10,809 nt of DNA, taken from assembly GCA_007120155.1 (NCBI GenBank), contig SKOF01000578.1:1-10809 (forward strand), in the 5' to 3' direction. A program made the translations under genes and the position numbers. Position 1 is the stretch's first letter; the number at the start of each line of letters is the position of its first letter. Source of the stretch: Thioalkalivibrio sp. GTDB lineage: Bacteria; Pseudomonadota; Gammaproteobacteria; Ectothiorhodospirales; Ectothiorhodospiraceae. Shown in pieces: positions 1 to 4,762 of this stretch. Under the pieces are notes generated by a model that worked only from the letters and a program-made list of their open reading frames with translations, did not search any database and was not told the origin of the DNA.

Positions 1-174
1 GAAGGAAAAGGGCGGGTACCGCCTTGTCGCGCCAATCCTGTCTGTCTCCGGATCCGGACATCGTGATCCTGTTTGCAGATTTCACCGATGATTTTTTGGG
101 GGTATTGGGGATGGTCATTCTGGTTTTGCTAGGGTGTTGCCCCAAACCCCGGCTCAATTCGTCAGGGAGGTGCC

Positions 175-912
175 GTGTCTGTTCTCAATCGTGTATTGAT
201 CCATTCTATCAGTTCCCTGTGCACGATCCTGCTGCTGGCCGTGCCGGCGCAGGGCGATGACTGGGGCGATGAAGCGGGCTGGAGCGGCTTTGCCGAGCTG
301 GGTGCGGTGAGGACCACCGGCAATACCGAGTCCGAGAGCATCAATGCCAGATCCCGGGTCCGCTTTGAAGAGGAGATCTGGCGTCATACCCTGCAATTCG
401 AGGCCCTGAGGCGTTCCGAGGACAGCGAATCCACGGCGACCCGCTATGTGGGCAACTTCAAGAGTGACTGGAAGTTCCGGCCCAGGGCTTACCTCTTCGG
501 TGCCGTTCGCTACGAAAGGGACCGGTTCAGCGGCTATGACTACCAGGCATCCACCTCCGTGGGTTACGGGCACCGGGTGATCGAATCGAACCGGACGCGC
601 CTGGACATGGAGGCCGGTGTCGGTTACCGGCAGAACCGACTGGAGGATGGCGAGCGCGATGACCACGCCATCCTGCGCGGCGCCCTGTATCTGGAGCGCC
701 GGCTCGGCGACAACGCCTACTTCGGCCAGGACCTGCTTGTCCAGAGCAATGACAACACCGAGGTGGAGTCGGTGACCTCGCTGACCGCCAATATCATCGA
801 CCAGTTGGCCATGCGCCTGTCCCTGACCGCCAGGCACAATACCGAGGTGCCCGAGGGCCGGGAGAAGACCGATACCATCACGTCGGTCAGCCTGGTTTAC
901 AATTTCTGGTGA
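175..912 (+). CDS. DUF481 family outer-membrane protein (YdiY-like)
   Basis: This 245-residue protein looks like a member of the DUF481 family, outer-membrane beta-barrels sometimes called salt-induced outer membrane proteins; their exact function is unknown. The GTG start at 175 is chosen because AGGGAGG (164-170) lies just upstream and because it gives a proper signal peptide: hydrophobic residues about 8-24 ending in VPAQG before an acidic mature start (DDWGD, about residue 28). The mature part has the family's early GxxRTTGNT-like segment (GAVRTTGNTESESINARS), alternating polar/aromatic strands (GYGHRVIESNRTRL, GVGYRQNRLED) and ends in VYNFW, an aromatic C-terminus typical of barrels inserted by the BAM machinery. 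I see no convincing promoter in 1-174. The ferredoxin gene follows after 46 bases and may be co-transcribed. Family call is fairly sure; substrate is unknown. Confidence 0.85.
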   Translation: MSVLNRVLIHSISSLCTILLLAVPAQGDDWGDEAGWSGFAELGAVRTTGNTESESINARSRVRFEEEIWRHTLQFEALRRSEDSESTATRYVGNFKSDWKFRPRAYLFGAVRYERDRFSGYDYQASTSVGYGHRVIESNRTRLDMEAGVGYRQNRLEDGERDDHAILRGALYLERRLGDNAYFGQDLLVQSNDNTEVESVTSLTANIIDQLAMRLSLTARHNTEVPEGREKTDTITSVSLVYNFW

Positions 913-913
913 T

Positions 914-936
914 CCCGGGGGCCCTGGTGCCCCGGG
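914..936. other. GC-rich hairpin between the two first genes
   Basis: CCCGGGG (914-920) pairs perfectly with CCCCGGG (930-936) around a 9-base loop, two bases after the stop codon of the outer-membrane protein gene. No T-run follows, so this is unlikely to be a full intrinsic terminator; it could stabilise the upstream message or reduce read-through into the ferredoxin gene. Confidence 0.35.
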
Positions 937-958
937 CAATCCGACCCCCGGAGCCCCC

Positions 959-1264
959 ATGCCCTACTATCAGCGCCATCTCTTCTTCTGCACCAACTGC
1001 CGCGAGGACGGCAACTGCTGCGCCAACTATGGTGCCAGCGAGATGCGCGACTACGCCAAACGCCGATCCAAGGAGCTGGGTATTGCCGGCAAGGGTGGGG
1101 TTCGTGTCAACATCGCGGGCTGCCTGGACCGGTGCAATGAGGGCCCGGTGGCGGTCGTCTATCCCGAGGGCGTCTGGTACACCTACGTGGACGAGAAAGA
1201 CGTGGAGGAGATCGTCCAGGAACACCTGGTCCACGGCCGGGTGGTGGATCGTCTTAGGATCTGA
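959..1264 (+). CDS. Thioredoxin-like [2Fe-2S] ferredoxin
   Basis: A 101-residue soluble protein of the thioredoxin-fold [2Fe-2S] ferredoxin family (Shethna-type, related to Aquifex Fd4 and to the NuoE C-terminal domain), presumed to be a cytoplasmic electron carrier. The opening HLFFCTNCREDGNCC gives Cys11, Cys14, Cys20 and Cys21; the second motif AGCLDRC gives Cys55 and Cys59. By family pattern the likely cluster ligands are Cys11, one of Cys20/21, Cys55 and Cys59. The following GPVAVVYPEGVWYTYVDEKDVEEIVQEHL-type segment is the usual C-terminal half; length is normal. The ATG at 959 has GGAG at 950-953, five bases away. The extra Cys14 (often another residue in relatives) is a small oddity. 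The physiological partner is not shown by the context. Confidence 0.88.
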   Translation: MPYYQRHLFFCTNCREDGNCCANYGASEMRDYAKRRSKELGIAGKGGVRVNIAGCLDRCNEGPVAVVYPEGVWYTYVDEKDVEEIVQEHLVHGRVVDRLRI

Positions 1265-1266
1265 AG

Positions 1267-1346
1267 ATTGTCAGTTGTCCGTTGTGGGTGGCGGCTCTGG
1301 CTCTTGACTACGGACAACTGACCACTGACCACTGACAACGAACGAA
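1267..1346. repeat. Inverted heptamer-repeat pair without a gene (locus A)
   Basis: Starting two bases after the ferredoxin stop codon, the left arm reads as heptamers ATTGTCA, GTTGTCC, GTTGTGG, GTGGCGG (1267-1294). The right arm reads TGACTAC, GGACAAC, TGACCAC, TGACCAC, TGACAAC, GAACGAA (1305-1346), the inverse complement of the same series. The core GTCAGTTGTCCGT (1270-1282) is perfectly complementary to ACGGACAACTGAC (1310-1322). Only about ten bases separate the arms, so no gene fits. The strict 7-base period matches the two other heptamer loci in this window. Confidence 0.8.
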
Positions 1347-1480
1347 TCCCTCTTGGCCTTGTCTGTGAATGCAGAGGGGCGAGAAGGCGCCCTCAGGGCC
1401 CCCGAAACCGCCCGCATCCCCTGTCTGCCGACCGTTTGTCGGGTGGGGCCCGGAATCTCCGTTTTGTGACCGAGTTCCAC
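1347..1480. other. Gene-free stretch
   Basis: No reading frame with coding character on either strand. It has GC-rich small dyads, for example CCGAC/GTCGG at about 1429-1443, none followed by a T-run. I see no other recognisable element. Confidence 0.6.
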
Positions 1481-1507
1481 TTGACATCAATAATCTTATA
1501 TTAGAAA
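1481..1507 (+). promoter_or_regulatory. Candidate sigma-70 promoter for the small RNA
   Basis: A perfect TTGACA box (1481-1486) is followed by a strongly AT-rich stretch unlike the surrounding GC-rich DNA. The -10 box is ambiguous: TAGAAA (1502-1507) sits at a short 15-bp spacing and AAACTA (1505-1510) at 18 bp. Alternatively TATATT (1497-1502) could pair with a poor -35, GTTCCA (1474-1479). Any of these would start RNA near 1508-1518, at the foot of the first hairpin. Confidence 0.5.
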
Positions 1508-1509
1508 CT

Positions 1510-1605
1510 AACTACATACTGAATTCCGGCCCCCCTTCGGGATTCAGTGGACTCCTCCATCCTCCTTTGGTGGTTATTAGCGCGGCCCAGGCCGCGCTTT
1601 TTTTT
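1510..1605 (+). ncRNA. Putative small RNA with anti-Shine-Dalgarno loop
   Basis: A promoter-like sequence, two hairpins and a strong terminator make an approximately 95-nt unit with no start codon/RBS/ORF logic. Hairpin 1 pairs ACTGAATTCCG (1518-1528) with CGGGATTCAGT (1538-1548), 11 positions with one T-G wobble, loop GCCCCCCTT. Hairpin 2 pairs CCTCCA (1554-1559) with TGGTGG (1568-1573), one mismatch, and shows loop TCCTCCTT, containing CCUCCUU as at the 3' end of 16S rRNA. Hairpin 3 is the terminator at 1580-1605. Known C-rich-loop sRNAs in alphaproteobacteria pair with Shine-Dalgarno sequences; a similar role here is inference. The other explanation is a leader/attenuator for rplM, whose ATG lies 134 bases after the T-run; a separate candidate promoter at 1670-1698 argues against this. 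Confidence 0.5.
1580..1605 (+). terminator. Strong intrinsic terminator
   Basis: GCGCGGCC (1580-1587) and GGCCGCGC (1590-1597) form an uninterrupted GC stem (practically 7 bp with a CCAG loop), followed directly by eight T residues (1598-1605). It ends the putative small RNA, or attenuates rplM if transcription from 1481 is meant to continue. Confidence 0.9.
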
Positions 1606-1669
1606 GGCCGGCCGGCGAGGGTGGAGGCCCGATACGGGGCGGGGCCGGCGCCGGCGCGTGTCCTGGCTC

Positions 1670-1698
1670 TTGTATCTTGCACCCGGCGCCCTTATCAT
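1670..1698 (+). promoter_or_regulatory. Candidate promoter of rplM-rpsI
   Basis: TTGTAT (1670-1675), a 17-bp spacer and TATCAT (1693-1698) resemble a sigma-70 promoter with a good -10 and a weak -35. It lies after the terminator and about 40 bases before the rplM start, giving a short leader. Confidence 0.45.
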
Positions 1699-1738
1699 TC
1701 CGCCCTTTCCCGAACGAGTAGTACCTCTGGAGCATGGC

Positions 1739-2167
1739 ATGAAGACCTTTAGCGCCAAGCCTGCCGAAGTCCGACGTGACTGGTACCTGGTGGATGCCTC
1801 GGGCAAGACCCTGGGCCGTCTGGCCACCGAGGTGGCCCACCGACTGCGCGGCAAGCACAAGCCCGAATACACCCCCCATGTGGATACCGGCGACTACATT
1901 GTGGTGATCAACGCCGACAAGGTGCGGGTGACCGGCAGGAAGGCGCAGGACAAGATGTACTACCGCCACACCGGTTACATCGGCCACATGAAGTCCATGA
2001 ACTTCAGTCAGCTCATGGAACGCGCCCCTGAACGGGCCATCGAGTTCGCGGTCAAGGGCATGCTGCCCAAGAACCCCCTGGGCCGGGCCATGTTCAAGAA
2101 GCTCAAGGTCTATGCGGGCGCCGAGCACCGGCACGCCGCGCAGCAGCCCCGGGCACTGGAAATCTGA
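1739..2167 (+). CDS. rplM: 50S ribosomal protein L13
   Basis: L13 is a primary-assembly protein of the large ribosomal subunit that binds 23S rRNA. The 142-residue product equals the E. coli length and follows it nearly throughout: MKTFSAKP, DWYLVDASGKTLGRLAT, RGKHKPEYTPHVDTGDYIVVINADKV, VKGMLPKNPLGRAMFKKLKVYAG, and ending AAQQPRALEI. The ATG at 1739 is chosen over the out-of-frame ATG at 1734 because it gives the family N-terminus; GGAG (1729-1732) lies six bases upstream. rpsI follows after 56 bases, the standard two-gene operon. Nothing is odd in the protein itself. Confidence 0.99.
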   Translation: MKTFSAKPAEVRRDWYLVDASGKTLGRLATEVAHRLRGKHKPEYTPHVDTGDYIVVINADKVRVTGRKAQDKMYYRHTGYIGHMKSMNFSQLMERAPERAIEFAVKGMLPKNPLGRAMFKKLKVYAGAEHRHAAQQPRALEI

Positions 2168-2223
2168 CAATCCCGCGCGGCATAAGCCCCCGCGCTCAGC
2201 CAAGCACAGATCGGCAGGACACT

Positions 2224-2616
2224 ATGGCAACGACACAGAATTATGGAACCGGACGCCGCAAGACCGCCTCCGCCCGCGTCTTCCTCCGCCCGGGCAAGGG
2301 CGAGATCGTCGTCAACGGCAAGCCGCTGGACGCCTACTTCGGCCGCCAGACCTCCCGCATGGTGGTGCGGCAGCCCCTGGACGTGGCCGAGGCGGGTGAC
2401 CGTTTCGACATCTTTGCCACCACTGAAGGCGGCGGCGCCAACGGCCAGGCCGGCGCCATCCGCCTGGGTATCGCCCGCGCGCTCGTCGACTACGACGAAA
2501 CCCTGCGCGGCTCGCTGCGCGGCGCGGGTCTGCTGACCCGGGACGCCCGCGCCGTTGAGCGCAAGAAGGTCGGTCTGCGCAAGGCGCGCCGGGCCACGCA
2601 GTACAGCAAGCGCTAA
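2224..2616 (+). CDS. rpsI: 30S ribosomal protein S9
   Basis: S9 belongs to the small-subunit head, and its C-terminal tail reaches the P-site tRNA. The 130-residue product matches E. coli S9 in length and pattern: YGTGRRKTASARVFLRPGKG near the start, GGGANGQAGAIRLGIARAL (about residues 68-86), LLTRDARAVERKKVGLRKARRA and the invariant final SKR. AGGA (2216-2219) stands four bases before the ATG. It is the second gene of the rplM operon. Its stop codon lies inside a 13-bp hairpin (2610-2639), and the S23 heptamer element begins at the foot of that hairpin, so genes often found downstream in relatives (for example petABC or sspA) are not next to it here. Confidence 0.99.
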   Translation: MATTQNYGTGRRKTASARVFLRPGKGEIVVNGKPLDAYFGRQTSRMVVRQPLDVAEAGDRFDIFATTEGGGANGQAGAIRLGIARALVDYDETLRGSLRGAGLLTRDARAVERKKVGLRKARRATQYSKR

Positions 2617-2639
2617 AAGCGCTGGTGCGCTTTTAGCGC
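2610..2639. terminator. Hairpin over the rpsI stop codon
   Basis: GCGCTAAAAGCGC (2610-2622) pairs perfectly with GCGCTTTTAGCGC (2627-2639) around the tetraloop TGGT. The TAA stop of rpsI (2614-2616) is in the left arm. There is no T-tract after the stem, only TTTT within it, so it may act as a weak terminator or as an mRNA 3'-end protector. Its last base is the first base of the heptamer inverted repeat. Confidence 0.6.
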
Positions 2640-2661
2640 AGTGGCAAGTTGCAAGTCTCAA
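2639..2661 (+). repeat. Left inverted heptamer arm of S23 module
   Basis: CA then GTGGCAA, GTTGCAA, GTCTCAA. The next in-phase seven bases are GGAGGAG (2662-2668), the Shine-Dalgarno of the S23 gene. Only T2650 differs from the inverse complement of the right arm. Confidence 0.9.
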
Positions 2662-2673
2662 GGAGGAGACTGC

Positions 2674-3030
2674 ATGGAGGCAAGATCGTACGAGACACTG
2701 GATGTCTGGAAGCGGGCTTGCGCGCTCTCTGTCGCATTGTTTCAGGGCACACGATCGTGCAGCGATCATGTGTTTCGTGATCAGGTCACCCGTTCCGGGT
2801 TGTCCGTCCCGTCGAACATCGCTGAAGGCTACGAAAGAGACTCCCCACGGGAAAGGGTCCAGTTTCTGAAAGTTGCCAAGGGTTCGTGTGGCGAACTCAG
2901 GACTCAGCTCATGATCGGCATGCGGGCCGGCCTGTTGCCGGAATCAACGGGTAAGGCTCACTTGAAGGAAACGGCCGAATTGTCCAAAATGCTGCACGGG
3001 TTGCTGGAGTATTGTCGCCAGCGCACCTAG
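2674..3030 (+). CDS. S23-type four-helix-bundle protein (23S rRNA IVS-encoded family)
   Basis: A 118-residue member of the S23 / four helix bundle family. It is related to proteins encoded in 23S rRNA intervening sequences and to Avd of diversity-generating retroelements; these form pentameric barrels, and their cellular role is unsettled. Visible family marks: YETLDVWKRA at residues 6-15, DQVTRSGLSVPSNIAEGYER at 36-55 (the signature helix), a GSCGELRTQL-type segment at 70-79, and a final helix ending EYCRQRT. The ATG at 2674 is chosen over the in-frame GTG at 2641 because AAGGAGGAG (2660-2668) ideally serves it and because 2641 lies inside the repeat arm. The stop TAG (3028-3030) opens the last heptamer (TAGCCAC) of the right flank. 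No own promoter was found; read-through from rpsI is possible. Confidence 0.92.
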   Translation: MEARSYETLDVWKRACALSVALFQGTRSCSDHVFRDQVTRSGLSVPSNIAEGYERDSPRERVQFLKVAKGSCGELRTQLMIGMRAGLLPESTGKAHLKETAELSKMLHGLLEYCRQRT

Positions 3031-3057
3031 CCACTTGAGACTTGCCACTTGCCACTG
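3028..3057 (-). repeat. Right inverted heptamer arm of S23 module
   Basis: Heptamers TAGCCAC, TTGAGAC, TTGCCAC, TTGCCAC and then TG. The part 3035-3057 is the inverse complement of the left arm with one mismatch, including the unusual TTGAGAC variant at the matching position, so the two arms share the order of variant units and not just a simple repeat. Confidence 0.9.
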
Positions 3058-3064
3058 CCTTTAT

Positions 3065-3138
3065 TGGGGGATCGTCTAGCGGTAGGACTACGGACTCTGA
3101 CTCCGTCAACCCAGGTTCGAATCCTGGTCCCCCAGCCA
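3065..3138 (+). tRNA. tRNA-Gln (anticodon CUG)
   Basis: The cloverleaf is complete. The acceptor stem is TGGGGGA (3065-3071) with TCCCCCA (3128-3134), discriminator G3135 and an encoded CCA (3136-3138). The anticodon stem is ACGGA (3090-3094) with TCCGT (3102-3106), and the loop CTCTGAC places anticodon CTG at 3097-3099, reading CAG. The T arm CCAGG/CCTGG encloses TTCGAAT. The 5' sequence TGGGGGATCGTCTAGCGGTA is typical of proteobacterial tRNA-Gln. It starts seven bases after the S23 module. No own promoter is obvious. Confidence 0.97.
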
Positions 3139-3180
3139 AATAAAGAGGGCCCGCCACAAGCGGGCCCTCTTTATTTGGCT
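3134..3180. terminator. Very long tRNA-Gln terminator hairpin including the CCA end
   Basis: Positions 3134-3154 pair with 3160-3180 in a perfect 21-bp stem around loop CACAA. The core GAGGGCCCGC/GCGGGCCCTC followed by TTTATTT is a normal intrinsic terminator. The stem continues through AAATAA into AGCCA, so the mature 3' end of the tRNA (3134-3138) is base-paired in the precursor. By symmetry it can terminate in both directions. Confidence 0.9.
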
Positions 3181-3503
3181 TGAAGGTACGGCATGAGAAC
3201 CTGCCGGGGCCCGGTTTGACCGATTCGCCGGGAGCCCGAAGGGAGAGGCCCATGGACGGGCTGAACAATCCTGGTTCCCCGGCCAGTTGCACCGAGGGCC
3301 CCGCGATGCTCGACCCTCTTTTTCGTTGACCCGGCACCGCGGTGGGGATTCCGTGGCTGTCGGGCAATGACGCCCTTGTACACCTCCCGCAACGGTCGCG
3401 GAATCCACCCTGTATCCGTGCAGCGACATACTTAAAGTGAACTCTGAGCATATGCCGCTAATGGGCCATAACTACTCAAAAGTCAGGGGTATTCGATAAT
3501 GTA
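3181..3503. other. Gene-free stretch between tRNA-Gln and porin control region
   Basis: No believable gene on either strand. Minus-strand frames here run through the tRNA and are translation artefacts. It contains the decayed tRNA 3'-end copy described separately; the rest, including about 3190-3260 and 3330-3500, shows nothing I recognise. Confidence 0.6.
3267..3323 (+). pseudogene. Decayed second copy of tRNA-Gln 3' end and terminator
   Basis: AATCCTGGTTCCCCGGCCA (3267-3285) matches the tRNA 3' end AATCCTGGTCCCCCAGCCA (3120-3138) at 17 of 19 positions in the same orientation, 147 bases away. It continues into GAGGGCCCCGC (3294-3304) and CCCTCTTTTT (3314-3323), which parallel GAGGGCCCGC and CCCTCTTTATTT of the real terminator. 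The 5' two-thirds of the tRNA is not recognisable. It is either a relic of a tandem tRNA duplication or an attachment-site remnant of a lost tRNA-integrated element. Confidence 0.55.
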
Positions 3504-3545
3504 GCAAAAAAACAACAGATGGCCATCCATTTGTCGTTTTTTTGC
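3504..3545. promoter_or_regulatory. 42-bp A/T-tract palindrome upstream of the porin promoter
   Basis: GCAAAAAAAC (3504-3513) pairs with GTTTTTTTGC (3536-3545), and the inner ACAGATGG (3515-3522) pairs with CCATTTGT (3527-3534) with one wobble; the loop is CCAT. In total 18 of 19 positions pair. It ends 10 bases before the -35 box. It could be a bidirectional terminator, a curved A-tract upstream activator (UP-like) or an operator. Confidence 0.6.
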
Positions 3546-3555
3546 GAATTTGCTC

Positions 3556-3584
3556 TTGCAAACCCGGGCGTCAACGCGTATAAA
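3556..3584 (+). promoter_or_regulatory. Porin sigma-70 promoter
   Basis: TTGCAA (3556-3561), a 17-bp spacer and TATAAA (3579-3584) make the best promoter in the window. Predicted transcript start is about 3590-3592, giving a leader of about 63 bases. Confidence 0.8.
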
Positions 3585-3588
3585 AACC

Positions 3589-3609
3589 GGGTCATTGTAA
3601 TAATGACCC
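3589..3609 (+). promoter_or_regulatory. Hairpin at the 5' end of the porin mRNA
   Basis: GGGTCATT (3589-3596) pairs perfectly with AATGACCC (3602-3609), loop GTAAT. Because it coincides with the predicted transcript start, it can be a 5'-terminal stem that protects the message from decay, as known for ompA mRNA, or a DNA dyad bound by a repressor. Confidence 0.6.
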
Positions 3610-3653
3610 ACAGACTTGTGTGAATTGACTCAACTCCTGGGAGAGTGAACCAA

Positions 3654-4685
3654 ATGAACATGAAAAAGACTCTGATCGCCGCCGGCGTGGCCGCCGCCAT
3701 GGCTGTGCCCGTGGCCGCCACCGCCGACGTGTCCCTGACCGCCCAGCTGCAGGCGGAGGTCATCAACCTGTCCGGTGACGGCCGCGCCAACGGCAACGGC
3801 ATGTACATCGGTGACGCCATGTCCGGCGGTACCATCAATTCCGGCAACTTCAGCCGCATGGATTTCCGCGCCAGCCACGACCTCGGCAACGGCCTGACCG
3901 CCCTGGGCCACATCGCGGTGAACATGAACTTGAACCAGGGTGTCTTCAACAATGCCGCCCGTGACATGACCGTCGGTCTGCGCGGCGACTTCGGCACCGT
4001 GCGCGTCGGCCGTCTGATCGGCGCCTACTTCACCTCCAACAAGGATCCCTTCCACGGCACCTTCATGCAGGCCCGCGGCAACGGCGGCATGATCGGCGGC
4101 TTCGGCGGTCTGGGCAACGGCGCCTACCTCAACAGCGCCGTTGACTACCGCGGCAACTTCGGCCCCGTGGCCCTGGCCGGCACCATGGCCCTGGACGAGA
4201 CCCCGGGAAGCGGCTCCAGCACCAACGGTGACCACGCCTACGCCCTGCGCGTGAACTTCAACATCGATCCTGTGGAAGTGTGGGTCGCCTACACCAACGC
4301 CGACGAATACGGTGAACTGGCCCAGACCGCCACCAACGACTACGAGGCCATCAAGGTGGGCGCGGAGTGGAAGTCCGGCCCCATCGGCCTGATGGCCCAG
4401 TACGAGAACATCACCCATGAAGATGCCGCCACCGGCGTCGACACCAACAATGCCGGTGACTACTACATGGTGGCCGGTACCTACAGCATGGGTGCCAACA
4501 CCTTCATGGCCGGCTACGGCGAGTTCAGCGCCGAGAACGACGTTGATCAGCGCTGGATCGCCTTGGGCGCACGTCACGCCTTCACCCGCCAGGTCTCCGT
4601 ACACGCCGGTGTGCGTCAGACCCAGTACAACGACAACGACGACAAGGAAACCGCCGTCGGTGCCGGTATGCGCGTGGTGTTCTGA
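3654..4685 (+). CDS. Gram-negative porin (beta-/gammaproteobacterial 16-strand type)
   Basis: A 343-residue general-diffusion porin precursor for the outer membrane, expected to form trimers. The ATG at 3654 is chosen because GGGAG (3639-3643) sits ten bases before it; the GTG at 3645 overlaps that ribosome-binding site. Residues 1-24 are a classic signal peptide (MNMKKTLIAAG, hydrophobic core, AATA before Asp25). The mature chain begins DVSLTAQLQAEV, has the family segment FRASHDLGNGLTALGHI, then GLRGDFGTVRVGRLIGAYF, with the following DPFHGTF region plausibly leading into the constriction loop. It has alternating strands to the end and finishes AGMRVVF with the C-terminal Phe recognised by BAM. 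Its strongly biased, C-rich codon choice suggests high expression, in line with the strong promoter, 5' stem and terminator. It is a single-gene unit. Ion preference cannot be read from sequence. Confidence 0.93.
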   Translation: MNMKKTLIAAGVAAAMAVPVAATADVSLTAQLQAEVINLSGDGRANGNGMYIGDAMSGGTINSGNFSRMDFRASHDLGNGLTALGHIAVNMNLNQGVFNNAARDMTVGLRGDFGTVRVGRLIGAYFTSNKDPFHGTFMQARGNGGMIGGFGGLGNGAYLNSAVDYRGNFGPVALAGTMALDETPGSGSSTNGDHAYALRVNFNIDPVEVWVAYTNADEYGELAQTATNDYEAIKVGAEWKSGPIGLMAQYENITHEDAATGVDTNNAGDYYMVAGTYSMGANTFMAGYGEFSAENDVDQRWIALGARHAFTRQVSVHAGVRQTQYNDNDDKETAVGAGMRVVF

Positions 4686-4711
4686 TCGAAGCCTTTCACA
4701 GGTGGATCGAG

Positions 4712-4740
4712 ACGGGGCCCTTCTGGGCCCCGTTTTTTTT
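4712..4740 (+). terminator. Porin intrinsic terminator
   Basis: ACGGGGCCC (4712-4720) pairs with GGGCCCCGT (4725-4733) around TTCT, followed by a run of T through 4740. Confidence 0.95.
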
Positions 4741-4745
4741 GCCCG

Positions 4746-4759
4746 GTCACGATCGTGAC
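4746..4759. repeat. Perfect 14-bp palindrome GTCACGATCGTGAC
   Basis: A perfect dyad with no spacer, lying between the porin terminator and the left inverted repeat of the transposase unit, which begins three bases later. It may be a protein binding site or a preferred insertion target; there is no second copy in the window. Confidence 0.7.
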
Positions 4760-4762
4760 AAA

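Larger units (their letters stand above)
2639..3057 (+). mobile_element. S23 gene module bounded by inverted heptamer repeats (locus B)
   Basis: A 419-bp unit: a 23-bp left arm (2639-2661), the S23-type gene (2674-3030) and a 23-bp right arm (3035-3057) that matches the left arm in inverse complement at 22 of 23 positions. The arms consist of heptamers. This is the architecture of the S23-encoding intervening sequences found inside 23S rRNA genes of some bacteria, but here it sits between rpsI and tRNA-Gln. No target-site duplication is visible and no transposase is encoded, so mobility is inferred from architecture only. Confidence 0.55.

Noticed and set aside
47..58. TCCGGATCCGGA palindrome near the left edge
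   Set aside because: A perfect 12-bp dyad, also two TCCGGA copies, but there is no neighbouring gene start or second copy to give it meaning; short GC-rich dyads are common in such DNA.
154..960. Minus-strand frame opposite the DUF481 gene
   Set aside because: The + strand product has a signal peptide, barrel pattern and ribosome-binding site; the minus one has none of these.
1547..2167. Longer version of the L13 gene starting upstream
   Set aside because: The extra N-terminal residues would cross the terminator T-run and are not part of L13; the ATG at 1739 gives the exact family length with a good ribosome-binding site.
2674..3030. Diversity-generating retroelement (the S23 product as Avd)
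   Set aside because: Avd is related to S23, but there is no reverse transcriptase and no template/variable repeat pair in the window.
2909..3451. Minus-strand frame with GGPGFEPGLTESESVVLPLD
   Set aside because: This is the well-known false protein produced by translating the antisense strand of a tRNA gene. The tRNA-Gln here explains it fully.
3630..4604. Minus-strand frame of 324 codons opposite the porin
   Set aside because: Repetitive G/A/V/H-rich shadow of a highly codon-biased gene.
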